Source: an uncultured Bacteroidota bacterium (GTDB lineage: Bacteria; Bacteroidota; Bacteroidia; Flavobacteriales; Flavobacteriaceae). From it: a stretch of DNA of 64,000 bases. The translations under genes were made by a program, and so were the position numbers. The DNA is taken from contig CACIXU010000001.1 of assembly GCA_902590705.1 (NCBI GenBank), forward strand, positions 190,690-254,689, read 5' to 3'. Position 1 is the stretch's first letter; each line of letters starts with the position of its first letter. Positions 29,322-39,032 of the stretch are shown in pieces. The notes under the pieces are model-generated. The model had not been told where the DNA came from. It did not search any database and saw only the letters and a list, made by a program, of their open reading frames with translations.

Positions 29322-29873
29322 TTATAATTTTTCTACTTGCATGTAACTTAATTCTAAAGGGGTCTTGCGACCAAATATTTTTACCATGACCTCTAATTTT
29401 CGTTTTTCTTCATTTACCTTTTCAATTGTTCCATTAAATCCATTGAAAGGTCCATCAATTACTTTTACATTTTCACCAGTAGTAAAGGGAATTGCAATAT
29501 GATCAGTTGACATAGTTAGTTCATCAACCTTTCCAAGCATTCTATTTACTTCCGTAGATCTTAATGGGATGGGTTCACCTCCTTTTGTTTCACCTAAAAA
29601 ACCTATTACATTAGTAACAGATTTGATTATATGTGGGATTTCACCAGCTAAATTTGCTTTTATCATAATATATCCAGGAAAATAAACTTTCTCTTTATTA
29701 ATTTTTTTTCCATTTCTAATCTGAACAACTTTTTCCATGGGGACTAAAATATCTTCAACTTGGTCCGCATATCCCAAACGGGAAATCTCACCCATTATAT
29801 AGTCTTTGATCTTTCCCTCTTGACCACTTACCGCTCTAATAACATACCAGTTTTTTGATGCAACCTCTGCCAT
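29322..29873 (-). CDS. nusG: Transcription termination/antitermination factor NusG
   Basis: A 183-residue NusG with the NGN domain beginning KNWYVIRAVSGQEGKIKDYI, the YFPGYIMIKA segment, and the C-terminal KOW motif (GENVKVIDGPFNGFNGTIEKVN). It couples RNA polymerase to ribosomes or Rho. It starts 2 bp after the secE stop. Confidence 0.97.
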   Translation of the reverse strand: MAEVASKNWYVIRAVSGQEGKIKDYIMGEISRLGYADQVEDILVPMEKVVQIRNGKKINKEKVYFPGYIMIKANLAGEIPHIIKSVTNVIGFLGETKGGEPIPLRSTEVNRMLGKVDELTMSTDHIAIPFTTGENVKVIDGPFNGFNGTIEKVNEEKRKLEVMVKIFGRKTPLELSYMQVEKL

Positions 29874-29875
29874 GA

Positions 29876-30073
29876 TTATCCGTTAATCAATTGAAAATAA
29901 AATCCAACAACTTCTGAAAGTATTGTATCTGCTCCCCATATTGCAATTGAAAAGATTACTGAAAAAAGCATTACAATGATAACAAGTCGCTGCAGCTCTT
30001 GACGAGGCGTCCATGAAACGTTGTTCTTAAGTTCCTCAATCGAATCTTTTATATAGCTTATAAATGCAGACAT
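29876..30073 (-). CDS. secE: Preprotein translocase subunit SecE
   Basis: A 65-residue single-span SecE, starting MSAFISYIKDSIEELK, with the conserved VSWTPRQELQR amphipathic helix and one transmembrane segment. The start is the ATG at 30071-30073; the open frame extends 16 codons further into the tRNA-Trp gene, which cannot be translated. It lies between tRNA-Trp and nusG, the standard arrangement. Confidence 0.95.
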   Translation of the reverse strand: MSAFISYIKDSIEELKNNVSWTPRQELQRLVIIVMLFSVIFSIAIWGADTILSEVVGFYFQLING

Positions 30074-30091
30074 TTCTTTTACTATTATTTG

Positions 30092-30164
30092 CACGGGTTG
30101 AGAGGCTCGAACTCCCGACACCTGGTTTTGGAGACCAGTGCTCTACCAACTGAGCTAAACCCGT
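30092..30164 (-). tRNA. tRNA-Trp (CCA anticodon)
   Basis: A 73-nt cloverleaf. The acceptor ACGGGTT pairs with AACCCGT, followed by discriminator G; the D arm is GCTC...GAGC, the anticodon stem CTGGT/ACCAG with loop CTCCAAA gives anticodon CCA, and the T loop is TTCGAGC. The 3' CCA is not encoded. It lies between tuf and secE as in other Bacteroidota. Confidence 0.97.
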
Positions 30165-30178
30165 TTTTATTCGACACA

Positions 30179-30207
30179 AAAGGTATCTACCTCTGGTAGA
30201 CACCTTT
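30179..30207 (-). terminator. Hairpin between tuf and tRNA-Trp
   Basis: A 13-bp stem (AAAGGTATCTACC against GGTAGACACCTTT, one A-C mismatch) around a 3-nt loop, 22 bp after the tuf stop. Only a short T run follows on the minus strand, so it may be a leaky terminator or an RNA-processing site that separates tuf mRNA from the tRNA-secE transcript. Confidence 0.6.
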
Positions 30208-30229
30208 AAGCATCATCTTAAAAACTTTT

Positions 30230-31417
30230 TTAATCTAAAATCTCAGTTACTTGACCAGCTCCAACAGTTCTACCTCCTTCACGAATTGCAAATCTGAGAC
30301 CATTATTTAATGCAATAGGTTGAATCAAATCTACTGTGATAGTAAGGTTGTCTCCTGGCATTACCATTTCAACTCCATCAGGTAATACTATATTACCCGT
30401 TACGTCAGTAGTCCTAACATAGAACTGAGGACGATAGTTATTATGAAATGGAGTATGACGACCTCCTTCTTCTTTTTTCAAAATATATACCTCAGCTTTA
30501 AATTTAGCATGAGGTGTGACTGATCCAGGCTTGCATATTACCATACCTCTTTTGATATCCGTTTTTTCAATACCTCTGAGAAGAATACCTACATTATCTC
30601 CTGCTTCACCTCGATCAAGAATCTTTCGGAACATTTCAACTCCGGTAACTGTTGAGTCGAGCTTTTCTGCTCCCATTCCAATAATATCAATTGCATCACC
30701 TGTATTTGCAACACCAGTCTCAATACGACCTGTAGCAACTGTACCTCGACCAGTGATTGAGAATACATCCTCAACAGGCATTAAAAAATCTTTATCAACA
30801 TCCCTTTGAGGCAATTCAATCCATGAGTCGACTTCTTCCATTAATTTGAGTACGGTATCAACCCATTTTTGTTCTCCATTAAGAGCCCCTAGAGCTGAAC
30901 CAAGAATTACTGGGGAATTATCTCCGTCGTAATCGTAAAAGGAAAGCAATTCTCTTACTTCCATTTCAACTAATTCTAGTAATTCTTCATCATCAACCAT
31001 ATCAGCCTTATTGAGAAAAACAACTATACGAGGAATTCCGACTTGACGGCCTAACAAAATGTGTTCGCGCGTTTGAGGCATGGGACCGTCAGTAGCTGCT
31101 ACCACAAGAATAGCACCATCCATCTGAGCAGCACCAGTTACCATATTCTTTACATAGTCGGCATGACCAGGACAATCAACGTGAGCATAATGTCTGTTTG
31201 TAGTTTGGTATTCGACGTGTGATGTATTGATAGTTATACCACGCTCTTTTTCTTCTGGAGCATTATCGATTTGATCGAAGCTCTTTGCTTCAGACATTCC
31301 TGCATCGGCAAGCACCTTTGTTATTGCAGCAGTTAGCGTAGTTTTACCGTGATCTACATGGCCAATTGTTCCAATATTCAAATGGGGTTTCGACCGATCA
31401 AAAGTTTCTTTAGCCAT
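30230..31417 (-). CDS. tuf: Elongation factor Tu
   Basis: A 395-residue EF-Tu with G1 GHVDHGKTT at residues 18-26, the switch I segment [14 protein letters not shown]3 DCPGHADY and G4 NKADMV. It delivers aminoacyl-tRNA to the ribosome. In most bacteria of this phylum the gene is directly preceded by tRNA-Thr-Tyr-Gly-Thr; here the divergent neighbour is aconitase and those tRNAs lie 26 kb away at 57649-58031. Confidence 0.98.
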   Translation of the reverse strand: MAKETFDRSKPHLNIGTIGHVDHGKTTLTAAITKVLADAGMSEAKSFDQIDNAPEEKERGITINTSHVEYQTTNRHYAHVDCPGHADYVKNMVTGAAQMDGAILVVAATDGPMPQTREHILLGRQVGIPRIVVFLNKADMVDDEELLELVEMEVRELLSFYDYDGDNSPVILGSALGALNGEQKWVDTVLKLMEEVDSWIELPQRDVDKDFLMPVEDVFSITGRGTVATGRIETGVANTGDAIDIIGMGAEKLDSTVTGVEMFRKILDRGEAGDNVGILLRGIEKTDIKRGMVICKPGSVTPHAKFKAEVYILKKEEGGRHTPFHNNYRPQFYVRTTDVTGNIVLPDGVEMVMPGDNLTITVDLIQPIALNNGLRFAIREGGRTVGAGQVTEILD

Positions 31418-31450
31418 AATTTAAATGTATCTTTATTGATTAAGAGGCTG

Positions 31451-31458
31451 CAAATTTA
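31451..31458 (-). promoter_or_regulatory. Putative -7 element for tuf
   Basis: The minus strand reads TAAATTTG, matching TAnnTTTG, 34 bp upstream of the tuf ATG. No TTTG box sits at the right distance. Confidence 0.45.
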
Positions 31459-31703
31459 AAAATTTTTTATTATTAACATTCTTATTTTCAAACATTTTTA
31501 CTTAATTTTTGAAAATTAATTTGAACTTTTTTTAAATATAAATTTAGTGCTTGAAAAAAAGATTTTTAAAGACTATTAATTATTCCATTGATATGTTTGT
31601 GTATAATTAGTATTGCTCCAAATTAATGCTCATAAAATCCTAGTTTTTAAAAATTATTTGAACAATAGCTGAAATTTGATAATAATACCATTAAAAGCCT
31701 TTA

Positions 31704-31732
31704 TTGATAAATCATCATACTCACATATTTTG
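31704..31732 (+). promoter_or_regulatory. Putative promoter for aconitase
   Basis: TTG at 31704-31706 is followed after 19 bases by TATTTTG at 31726-31732, one base short of the TAnnTTTG consensus. The ATG is 30 bp downstream. Confidence 0.4.
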
Positions 31733-31761
31733 TACTTTTATGCTCGATAAATTATATTAAT

Positions 31762-34032
31762 ATGGCTTTTGATATTGACATGATTAAAGCAAATTACTCT
31801 TTGTTAAATGATCGTGTGACACTTGCAAAAAAATTATTGGGAAGACCGCTTACTTTTAGTGAAAAAATTCTTTACGCGCATCTATGGGATAATTTTCCTG
31901 CAAACGCCTTCAAACGAGGTTTAGATTACGTAAATTTTGCCCCTGATCGAATTGCTTGTCAAGATGCCACTGCTCAAATGGCTTTACTTCAATTTATGCA
32001 AGCAGGAAAAAAAAGTGTAGCAGTACCTACAACAGTTCACTGTGATCACCTAATACAAGCCAAAGAGGGCGCGAACATAGATTTAAAATCTGCCAATAAC
32101 AGTAGTGCAGAAGTTTTTAACTTTCTTGAATCTGTATCTAATAAATACGGAATTGGCTTCTGGAAGCCAGGTGCTGGGATTATTCATCAGGTTGTTTTAG
32201 AAAACTATGCATTTCCAGGAGGTATGATGATTGGAACAGACTCACATACAGTAAACGCTGGCGGTTTGGGAATGATTGCCATTGGAGTTGGTGGTGCAGA
32301 TGCAGTAGATGTAATGGCAGGGATGCCTTGGGAATTAAAATTCCCTAAGCTAATTGGAGTAAAACTTATTGGAGAACTAAACGGTTGGACAGCTCCAAAA
32401 GATGTGATTTTAAAAGTTGCCGGAATACTTACGGTAAAGGGTGGAACGGGAGCTATTATAGAGTATTTTGGTCCTGGAGCAGAATCAATGTCATGTACTG
32501 GAAAGGGTACAATATGTAATATGGGAGCAGAGGTTGGAGCTACAACCTCGACATTTGGTTATGACTCGTCAATGGAACGGTATCTTAGAGCAACTGGTAG
32601 AGATGATGTTGCTAATGCGGCCAATGAAGTAAAAGAGGATCTAACTGGTGATGCTGAAGTTTATAATGAACCTAGCAAATATTTTGATCAAGTAATTGAG
32701 ATAAATTTAGATGAATTGATGCCTCATATAAATGGGCCCTTTACTCCAGACTTAGCAACTCCCGTAGGTGAAATGAGCTCTAAAGCAAAAGAAGGTGACT
32801 GGCCGATAAAAGTCGAGTGGGGTTTGATTGGCTCTTGTACAAATTCCTCATATGAAGATCTTTCGAGGGCAGCCAGTATTGCTAAACAAGCAGTTGAAAA
32901 AAAACTGATCACCAAAGCTGAGTTTGGAATCAACCCAGGCTCGGAACAGGTAAGATATACTGCAGAAAGAGATGGTTTACTAGAAATTTTTGAAAACCTA
33001 GATGCAAAGATTTTCACTAATGCCTGTGGTCCTTGTATTGGTCAGTGGGCACGTGAGGGCGCTGATAAAAAGAAAAAAAATTCCATCATTCACTCATTTA
33101 ACAGAAACTTTTCTAAACGCGCAGATGGCAATCCAAATACCCATGCATTTGTTGCATCACCAGAAATGGTTGCTGCAGTTGCGATCTCTGGTCGTTTAGA
33201 TTTTAACCCAATCACAGACGTTTTAATTAATGAAGATGGAGAAGAAGTAAAACTGGATGCCCCTGTTGGTCTGGAACTTCCCCCAAAAGGATTTGATGTT
33301 AAAGACAATGGATATTTAGCACCAGAACCTGACGGATCATCTGTAAATGTAGTTGTGAAAAAAGATTCCGAGCGCCTGGAACTTTTAACCCCATTTAAGC
33401 CATGGGATGGAAAAAACTTAAAAAATGTAAGACTATTGATAAAAGCTTTTGGTAAATGTACCACTGACCATATATCAATGGCAGGTCCATGGCTACGTTT
33501 CCGTGGACATTTAGATAACATATCAAATAATTGTTTTATAGGCGCTGTAAATGCTTTTAATAAAAAGACTAATCTTGTAAAGAATTTATTGACTAATGAA
33601 TATGGTGGGGTACCAGATGTGCAAAGAGCATATAAAGCAGCTGGAATACCAACTATCGTTGTAGGGGATCATAACTATGGAGAGGGCTCATCAAGGGAAC
33701 ATGCTGCCATGGAGCCACGTCACCTTGGAGTAAAAGTAGTTCTAGTAAAATCTTTTGCAAGAATTCATGAGACCAATTTAAAAAAGCAAGGCATGTTGGG
33801 TATAACATTTAAAAATGAAGATGATTACGATATAATTAAAGAAGATGATATTTTTAATTTTATTAACCTGTCGGATTTTTCACCAGGTAAAACTTTGAAA
33901 ATAGAAGTAATTCATTCTAATAAAACAGTTAATGTAATTGAAGCTAATCATACATACAATCAACAGCAAATTGAATGGTATAAGGAAGGTTCGGCTCTGA
34001 ATTTAATTAAAAAAGAAAACGCTCTTGAGTAA
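31762..34032 (+). CDS. Aconitate hydratase (mitochondrial-type aconitase)
   Basis: A 756-residue aconitase converting citrate to isocitrate in the TCA cycle. The first 4Fe-4S ligand Cys is in [11 protein letters not shown] and the next two in ACGPCIGQW; the swivel-domain motif [19 protein letters not shown] near the C terminus is intact. Sequence style ([27 protein letters not shown]) is that of the mitochondrial/AcnA-like group, not AcnB. It is a single gene, divergent from tuf, at the left end of the accessory region. Confidence 0.95.
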   Translation: MAFDIDMIKANYSLLNDRVTLAKKLLGRPLTFSEKILYAHLWDNFPANAFKRGLDYVNFAPDRIACQDATAQMALLQFMQAGKKSVAVPTTVHCDHLIQAKEGANIDLKSANNSSAEVFNFLESVSNKYGIGFWKPGAGIIHQVVLENYAFPGGMMIGTDSHTVNAGGLGMIAIGVGGADAVDVMAGMPWELKFPKLIGVKLIGELNGWTAPKDVILKVAGILTVKGGTGAIIEYFGPGAESMSCTGKGTICNMGAEVGATTSTFGYDSSMERYLRATGRDDVANAANEVKEDLTGDAEVYNEPSKYFDQVIEINLDELMPHINGPFTPDLATPVGEMSSKAKEGDWPIKVEWGLIGSCTNSSYEDLSRAASIAKQAVEKKLITKAEFGINPGSEQVRYTAERDGLLEIFENLDAKIFTNACGPCIGQWAREGADKKKKNSIIHSFNRNFSKRADGNPNTHAFVASPEMVAAVAISGRLDFNPITDVLINEDGEEVKLDAPVGLELPPKGFDVKDNGYLAPEPDGSSVNVVVKKDSERLELLTPFKPWDGKNLKNVRLLIKAFGKCTTDHISMAGPWLRFRGHLDNISNNCFIGAVNAFNKKTNLVKNLLTNEYGGVPDVQRAYKAAGIPTIVVGDHNYGEGSSREHAAMEPRHLGVKVVLVKSFARIHETNLKKQGMLGITFKNEDDYDIIKEDDIFNFINLSDFSPGKTLKIEVIHSNKTVNVIEANHTYNQQQIEWYKEGSALNLIKKENALE

Positions 34033-34150
34033 GAGTGGAATAATTAAACTTAAATAGTATAAAATGCTGAAAGTCAATTGTTTTATTAATAAAAATTTTG
34101 TTTATTAGTAACAATTACAAAAAATATTAACCAATTTAAAAAAATAAATC

Positions 34151-35209
34151 ATGAAAAAGATATCCTTCTTACTAATTGCCCTAGCAGTGATTTCTTGTAG
34201 TAAAAGTTCAAATAACGATAGCTCAGCGGAAATTACGGATCCAAGGATGGCTTCATCTGCTATTACAAATATATACGCAACTGGAAAAGTCTCAGAGCAA
34301 ACTGCAGAACAGGCTAAAAAAACAATTTTTGGTAAATGGAATTTAGGTTCTTCAAGTAATAGCTCAAAAAGCGCTAGAGAGATTACCGACTGTACTTTTA
34401 ATTTTGTTGAATTTACTGAATATGACTACAACTTAACCATCAATGCACCTGGAATGATAGATACTGGTGGAATAGCTATAATTTATGGTAATTATGAATT
34501 AGTTGAGGAGGGAGAAAAAGTGACCAAAGTTATTCTTAAAACCCTTACTGAAAGTGGTGAGCAAAATATTGCTGAAGTTACTGACATTGAAGTAACTGAA
34601 ACTGATGGTCAATTGGATATTAGTTTCAAATTTGATTTTATTGTAAATCTTGATAGTATTGGTATTCCTTGTAACGATAATATGGATATGGAATATTCGG
34701 CCGAAAAAGAACCAGCAGTTGAGGGTACTTTAACCGCTGATACTGACTCTAATCACTATAAAATAATTGGTACATGGGATTTAACTGATTATTCAGATAA
34801 TGCGGGTGGAACATTTGCTAATTATTTTGACGATTGTGATGAAATTTCTGATGCTATTGATGGAATTGCTGACGCTATTAGCGATATTTCTGATGGATTA
34901 ATATCAGATGAGTTAGATTTGGATATCGAATGTCCTGACGCAGCAAAATTAGTTATTTCAACTTTTGGAACATATATTTATATGGGTTTAGCTGATGAAA
35001 ATCTTGTCGAAGTAGTCATGGGTAATTGGGAATGGGGAAATGAAGAACAAACTGCTTTCAACGTAACTGGTGGCCCTGGAGATGCTCTAAACAGCTCAGC
35101 AATAATAAATAGTATTACCGATACTCAATTGTCCTTTACCTTCACTGGTGTCACTTATGAAGATGATCCTCCAGAGGATCAGACATATATTTTTACTAAA
35201 AGCAATTAA
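34151..35209 (+). CDS. Lipoprotein with two lipocalin-like repeats, function unknown
   Basis: A 352-residue predicted lipoprotein (signal peptide, lipobox VISCSKSS). Two similar halves begin with KWNLGSS near residue 67 and TWDLTDY near 210; each continues with a DCTF/DDCDE element, the pattern of small lipocalin-like domains common in Flavobacteriia lipoproteins. The middle has an Asp/Ile-rich helix repeat (EISDAIDGIADAISDISDG). I recognise no specific family. It is followed by a 50-codon gene and a terminator. Confidence 0.7.
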   Translation: MKKISFLLIALAVISCSKSSNNDSSAEITDPRMASSAITNIYATGKVSEQTAEQAKKTIFGKWNLGSSSNSSKSAREITDCTFNFVEFTEYDYNLTINAPGMIDTGGIAIIYGNYELVEEGEKVTKVILKTLTESGEQNIAEVTDIEVTETDGQLDISFKFDFIVNLDSIGIPCNDNMDMEYSAEKEPAVEGTLTADTDSNHYKIIGTWDLTDYSDNAGGTFANYFDDCDEISDAIDGIADAISDISDGLISDELDLDIECPDAAKLVISTFGTYIYMGLADENLVEVVMGNWEWGNEEQTAFNVTGGPGDALNSSAIINSITDTQLSFTFTGVTYEDDPPEDQTYIFTKSN

Positions 35210-35268
35210 AAATTTTTATATTTAGGTATGTATTTTAATATCAAGTTTTTTCTAGTTTAATTTTCATA

Positions 35269-35421
35269 ATGAAAAGTCGTTTAATATTTTTTGAATTTCC
35301 AGTAGGTGTTAAATCTATATGTATAGATGGTAAAAAATATACACGCGATGAATTTGAAAAAGCAAAAAAACTAGAATTAAGACGCGGTAAAAAAGGACGT
35401 TTTTTGCCCATAGATAGTTAA
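35269..35421 (+). CDS. Small 50-residue basic protein, unknown function
   Basis: A frame of 50 codons from ATG to TAA, beginning MKSRLIFFEFPVGVKSICI and containing DGKKYTRDEFEKAKKLELRRG. It has a hydrophobic/basic N-terminal strand pattern followed by a charged helix and a Lys/Arg-rich end (RRGKKGRF). It lies 59 bp after the lipoprotein gene and 19 bp before a clear terminator, which supports real transcription. No named family is recognised; nucleic-acid binding is possible from charge but unproven. Confidence 0.6.
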   Translation: MKSRLIFFEFPVGVKSICIDGKKYTRDEFEKAKKLELRRGKKGRFLPIDS

Positions 35422-35440
35422 TATTAATTATTATAAACAG

Positions 35441-35472
35441 AAGGGGTTAGTGTTTAATTAACCCCTTTTTTT
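35441..35472 (+). terminator. Rho-independent terminator
   Basis: A 9-bp GC-containing stem (AAGGGGTTA with TAACCCCTT) around a 9-nt loop, followed by a T run. It closes the transcript of the lipoprotein and the 50-codon gene. Confidence 0.85.
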
Positions 35473-35512
35473 ATTGATTAACTTAATGAGCTGAAAAAAA
35501 ATATTAATAATG

Positions 35513-35520
35513 TATATTTG
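35513..35520 (+). promoter_or_regulatory. Putative -7 element, leaderless start of the GMC operon
   Basis: TATATTTG matches TAnnTTTG, and CTG at 35491-35493 lies 19 bp upstream where TTG is expected. The element ends 3 bp before the ATG at 35524, so transcription should start at or next to the start codon. Confidence 0.5.
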
Positions 35521-35523
35521 AAT

Positions 35524-36018
35524 ATGAAAAGAAGAGATGCCGTTTATACTATTACCCTTAGCATAACTGGAGTTGCCTCACTAACTCATTGTACCTCATC
35601 TCCTTCAGAAAAATCAAAGATTGATCACAAAGACAAAGAATTAATCAATTCAATTTCTAAAGCTATTTTACCCCTAAAAAGTGAATCCTTCAAAACTCCT
35701 GAGTCAAGAATTGAATTTATTTTAAACCAAGTTGAAGGGGGATTAACTGGAAAAGAGATTGAAAAATATAAATCTGGTTTGTTAAACTTAAAAAATCAAA
35801 TAACCACCTCAAATCCTGCTGGATTTGATTCTTTGAATTTTAAAATTAAAAATCAAATCTTACTAAATGCACTCGATTCTGAAAACGATATTGGTTTTTT
35901 TATGCGAAAAACTCGTCAATGGTCTCTTAGACACTTTATGACTTCTGAAGAATTTATGACCAAATATCTGAAATACGAATTCATCCCCGGTCGACACTTA
36001 GGGTGTGTACCTATTTAA
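35524..36018 (+). CDS. Gluconate 2-dehydrogenase subunit 3-like protein with Tat-type signal
   Basis: A 164-residue protein with an N terminus MKRRDAVYTITLSITGVAS and a cysteine in LTHCTSS, together a likely twin-arginine lipoprotein signal. The rest (AILPLKSESFKTPESRIEFIL, then FFMRKTRQWSLRHFMTSEEF) matches the small subunit family that pairs with GMC-type sugar dehydrogenases. It lies 9 bp before the GMC gene. The oxidoreductase has no signal of its own, so this subunit probably carries it across the membrane (inference). Confidence 0.75.
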   Translation: MKRRDAVYTITLSITGVASLTHCTSSPSEKSKIDHKDKELINSISKAILPLKSESFKTPESRIEFILNQVEGGLTGKEIEKYKSGLLNLKNQITTSNPAGFDSLNFKIKNQILLNALDSENDIGFFMRKTRQWSLRHFMTSEEFMTKYLKYEFIPGRHLGCVPI

Positions 36019-36027
36019 ACTAAGAAA

Positions 36028-37722
36028 ATGCTTAAGCAAAATCAATTCGACTCTATTGTTATTGGAGCAGGAATGTCAGGTGGATGGGCAGCAAAAGAAT
36101 TTTGTGAACAAGGATTTAATACGCTTCTAATTGAACGCGGTAGAAATGTAGTGCATTTAAAAGATTACCCTACTACAAATATGTTGCCTTGGGAATTTAA
36201 ACATCGCGGTAGTGTTCCAGCTAAGATTAGAGAAGAAAATCCCATTGCACATAGTTGCTATGCATTTAGGGAAGATGCGATACATTTTTTCACAAAAGAT
36301 GCTGAACATCCATATATTCAAACCAAACCCTTTCAATGGATTCGTGGTTATCAAGTTGGTGGAAAGTCAATTATGTGGGCAAGACAAGTTCAGCGTTGGA
36401 GTAACTTAGATTTTGAGGGGCCTGCCCGAGATGGCTTTGCTGTAGATTGGCCAATACGCTATATTGATCTAGCTCCTTGGTATACATATGTAGAAAAATT
36501 TGTTGGAGTAAGTGGTAATAAAGATGGATTAGAAATACTTCCTGATGGAGATTTTCTTCGGCCTTTTGGAAATAACTGCGTGGAGGATTATTTCAGTGAA
36601 GAGATGAAAAAACACTACAAAAATAGGCATGTCATTTATGGTAGATGTGCTCACCTGACCGAAAGTAAGCCTATTTATATTAAGCAAGGAAGAGGATTAT
36701 GTGCGAGCCGAAATGTATGTCAAAGAGGTTGTCCTTTTGGGGGATATTTCAATGCTAATTCTACCTTGATTCCTTGGGCTATGAAAACAGGTAATTTAAC
36801 ATTAAAAACCGATAGTGTAGTTCACTCTATTATCTACGATGAGAAAAAGAAAAAAGCAATCGGCGTTAGGGTTATTGATGCTCATACAAAGGCCTCTGTT
36901 GAATATTTTGCTAAAGTAATTTTTCTGAATGCCTCTACTCTAAATTCGAATTTAATACTATTAAATTCAACTTCAAATCGGTTTCCAAATGGGTTAGGTA
37001 ACGATAGTGGATTATTAGGTAAATATATCGCATTCCATAATTATAGGGGGAGAATAAGAGCAACTCATGAAGGCCATAAAAATAGTCGCGTAGATGGTCG
37101 CAAACCGACTTCAGCATATCTACCTAGATTTAGGAATGTTTACAGTCAGGAAACTAATTTCCTTAGAGGATATGCCGCTGGTTTTGGAGCTCGAAAAAAT
37201 ATGATCTATGATACTTCAGGATTAGGAGATGACTTATTTAATAATTTAAAAAACACAAAGCAGAGTGATGTTTGGAGCGTTAGATCTCACATGATGGGTG
37301 AAACAATTCCCAAGGAGAGTAATCAGGTGACACTTGATCAAAAGCTAGTTGATCCATGGGGAATTCCTCAACTTAAGGTAGATGTAGATTATGATGACAA
37401 TGACGAAAAGATGCTTAAAGATTTTTTTGATGAGTTTTCAGAAATGTATACTAAAGCGGGGTTTAAAAATATTAAAACCGAAGACAACAAACGCATACCA
37501 GGAAATGATATTCACGAGATGGGGGGTGTTCGAATGGGGTATGATTTAAAAACTTCCCTTCTTAATAAATGGAATCAGTTGCATCTCTGCCAAAATGTTT
37601 TTGTTACAGATGGTGCATGTATGACATCTACCTCTACGCAAAATCCCTCCCTCACTTATATGGCGATGACTGCTCGAGCAGCCAACCATGCAATTAAAGA
37701 AATGAAAAAAGGAAATATTTAG
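36028..37722 (+). CDS. GMC-family FAD-dependent oxidoreductase
   Basis: A 564-residue flavoprotein of the gluconate/sugar dehydrogenase large-subunit type, which oxidises a sugar or alcohol hydroxyl. The Rossmann motif GAGMSGGW is at about residue 13, a cysteine cluster CASRNVCQRGCPFGG lies mid-protein, and the GMC C-terminal region has the HEMGG histidine and TQNPSLTYMAMTARAA with the Asn. No signal peptide is present. It probably forms a complex with the preceding subunit 3-like protein; the electron acceptor and substrate are unknown. Confidence 0.88.
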   Translation: MLKQNQFDSIVIGAGMSGGWAAKEFCEQGFNTLLIERGRNVVHLKDYPTTNMLPWEFKHRGSVPAKIREENPIAHSCYAFREDAIHFFTKDAEHPYIQTKPFQWIRGYQVGGKSIMWARQVQRWSNLDFEGPARDGFAVDWPIRYIDLAPWYTYVEKFVGVSGNKDGLEILPDGDFLRPFGNNCVEDYFSEEMKKHYKNRHVIYGRCAHLTESKPIYIKQGRGLCASRNVCQRGCPFGGYFNANSTLIPWAMKTGNLTLKTDSVVHSIIYDEKKKKAIGVRVIDAHTKASVEYFAKVIFLNASTLNSNLILLNSTSNRFPNGLGNDSGLLGKYIAFHNYRGRIRATHEGHKNSRVDGRKPTSAYLPRFRNVYSQETNFLRGYAAGFGARKNMIYDTSGLGDDLFNNLKNTKQSDVWSVRSHMMGETIPKESNQVTLDQKLVDPWGIPQLKVDVDYDDNDEKMLKDFFDEFSEMYTKAGFKNIKTEDNKRIPGNDIHEMGGVRMGYDLKTSLLNKWNQLHLCQNVFVTDGACMTSTSTQNPSLTYMAMTARAANHAIKEMKKGNI

Positions 37723-37758
37723 TTAAACAAAAGGTGGTCTAGAAATAAAAAAATATTT

Positions 37759-38886
37759 TCAATACTGTTTAAGTATTCTTCTAAGAACTGGTTCGTAAGC
37801 GTCAGCATAACGAGTCATTCCCAGATCACTTGGATGCGAACCATCTGTTGCTGCCTCTCCATCCTGACCCAGTAAATTATCTCCATCTAAATAAAATATA
37901 TTTTTTACACCTAGCCTTTCTAATTCATTGAAAGCTTTTTTCAAAGCAATTCTATTTTTTTGATGACGTTTTTTTCTTGCTGGAAAAAAACGAGTACTTG
38001 TAAAACTCCTGTCCTCAACCAATAAAATTGGTGTTTTATCATGTGTTTCTCTTATTTTTTTTACAAGAGGAATAGTTCGCTGAGAAACTGTTGATTCATT
38101 CATATTTGGTAAGCAATCAATTACAAAGACACAAGGATCAAGTTCTGCCAGGAGCGATCCAACCTCAATCTCCATACGACCATTGCCAGCAAATCCAAGA
38201 TTAATAATTGGTCTTCTTAGTCTTCTACCAAGAATTGACGGAAATGCCATTCCTGGTCTGGAGGCACAAGCACCATGCATTATTGAGGTTCCATAAAAAA
38301 CAATTGGTCTCTCGCTTCGTGGAGGTAATGCCTCAAAAGCTTCACCTTTGACCACCCCTATTTCTAGAGATTCAATACCGTTTCTAAGTGGTAAATAAAG
38401 AGTATATCTTCTAGATCCTGGAGCTAAGCCTTTAGCTATGGTCGTTTCCATCTTTTGCTTTCCAGGTCTAACTACTGCAACCCAACGATCAATACCCATA
38501 CCATCTTGTGCATATAAATCAACTCCGCTGTGTCCTGTTGCAGCCATATGAGTCATGGAAAGACTTTCTCGAGATAACTCGTATCGTACATAAATATTTG
38601 GAGAATCTGAAATAAATCTAATAGACATTCCTGCAGAGTCTCTAGATAAACCCCAAACTTGATCACGAACAAAGCCCTCTGCTTTTGCCGGTAGTCTATC
38701 AAAAAACTTTTTAGTATTCTTCCAGCCTTTACCCTCTACATCAAAATCCTTTACATCATACCAGTCTATTTCATCATTTAAATAAGTAAGGTTTTGAGCT
38801 AATAAATTAGGAGTAACTGCCAGAGTAAAGGTTCCTCCCAATAAATAATTAATAAATTGTCTTCTTTCGTAATTTTTGGTTTTCAT
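37759..38886 (-). CDS. Secreted SGNH/GDSL hydrolase with N-terminal beta domain
   Basis: A 375-residue protein with a Tat-like signal (YERRQFINYLLGGTF), then a roughly 150-residue beta-rich N domain and a C-terminal SGNH domain. Block I is YGTSIMHGAC with the nucleophilic Ser, block II GFAGNG, block III CLPNMN and block V DGSHPSDLGM with the Asp-His pair. Two-domain SGNH enzymes of this kind act as carbohydrate esterases in Bacteroidota; the substrate is inferred, not shown. It converges on the GMC gene. Confidence 0.85.
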   Translation of the reverse strand: MKTKNYERRQFINYLLGGTFTLAVTPNLLAQNLTYLNDEIDWYDVKDFDVEGKGWKNTKKFFDRLPAKAEGFVRDQVWGLSRDSAGMSIRFISDSPNIYVRYELSRESLSMTHMAATGHSGVDLYAQDGMGIDRWVAVVRPGKQKMETTIAKGLAPGSRRYTLYLPLRNGIESLEIGVVKGEAFEALPPRSERPIVFYGTSIMHGACASRPGMAFPSILGRRLRRPIINLGFAGNGRMEIEVGSLLAELDPCVFVIDCLPNMNESTVSQRTIPLVKKIRETHDKTPILLVEDRSFTSTRFFPARKKRHQKNRIALKKAFNELERLGVKNIFYLDGDNLLGQDGEAATDGSHPSDLGMTRYADAYEPVLRRILKQY

Positions 38887-39032
38887 ATTTAGTATCTAAA
38901 TATTTAAATTTAATTAAAAATATTGCATCAATTAAAAACTATAACATTAATTAAACCTTCAGAATCAAAAACAGTTTAAAACTTCGATTTTTAAACTTTA
39001 ATTGTACTTTTAATAAAACTATAAATCAATTG

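Larger units (their letters stand above)
31418..31761. other. 344-bp divergent intergenic region between tuf and aconitase
   Basis: AT-rich, no credible gene. It holds the -7-like boxes described separately for tuf (31451-31458) and aconitase (31704-31732). This is also the junction where the usual upstream tRNA cluster of tuf is missing. I saw no tRNA remnant or repeat of the tRNA-Thr 3' end. Confidence 0.6.

Noticed and set aside
30074..30121. N-terminal extension of secE
   Set aside because: It reads through part of the tRNA-Trp gene; the family N terminus fits the ATG at 30073.
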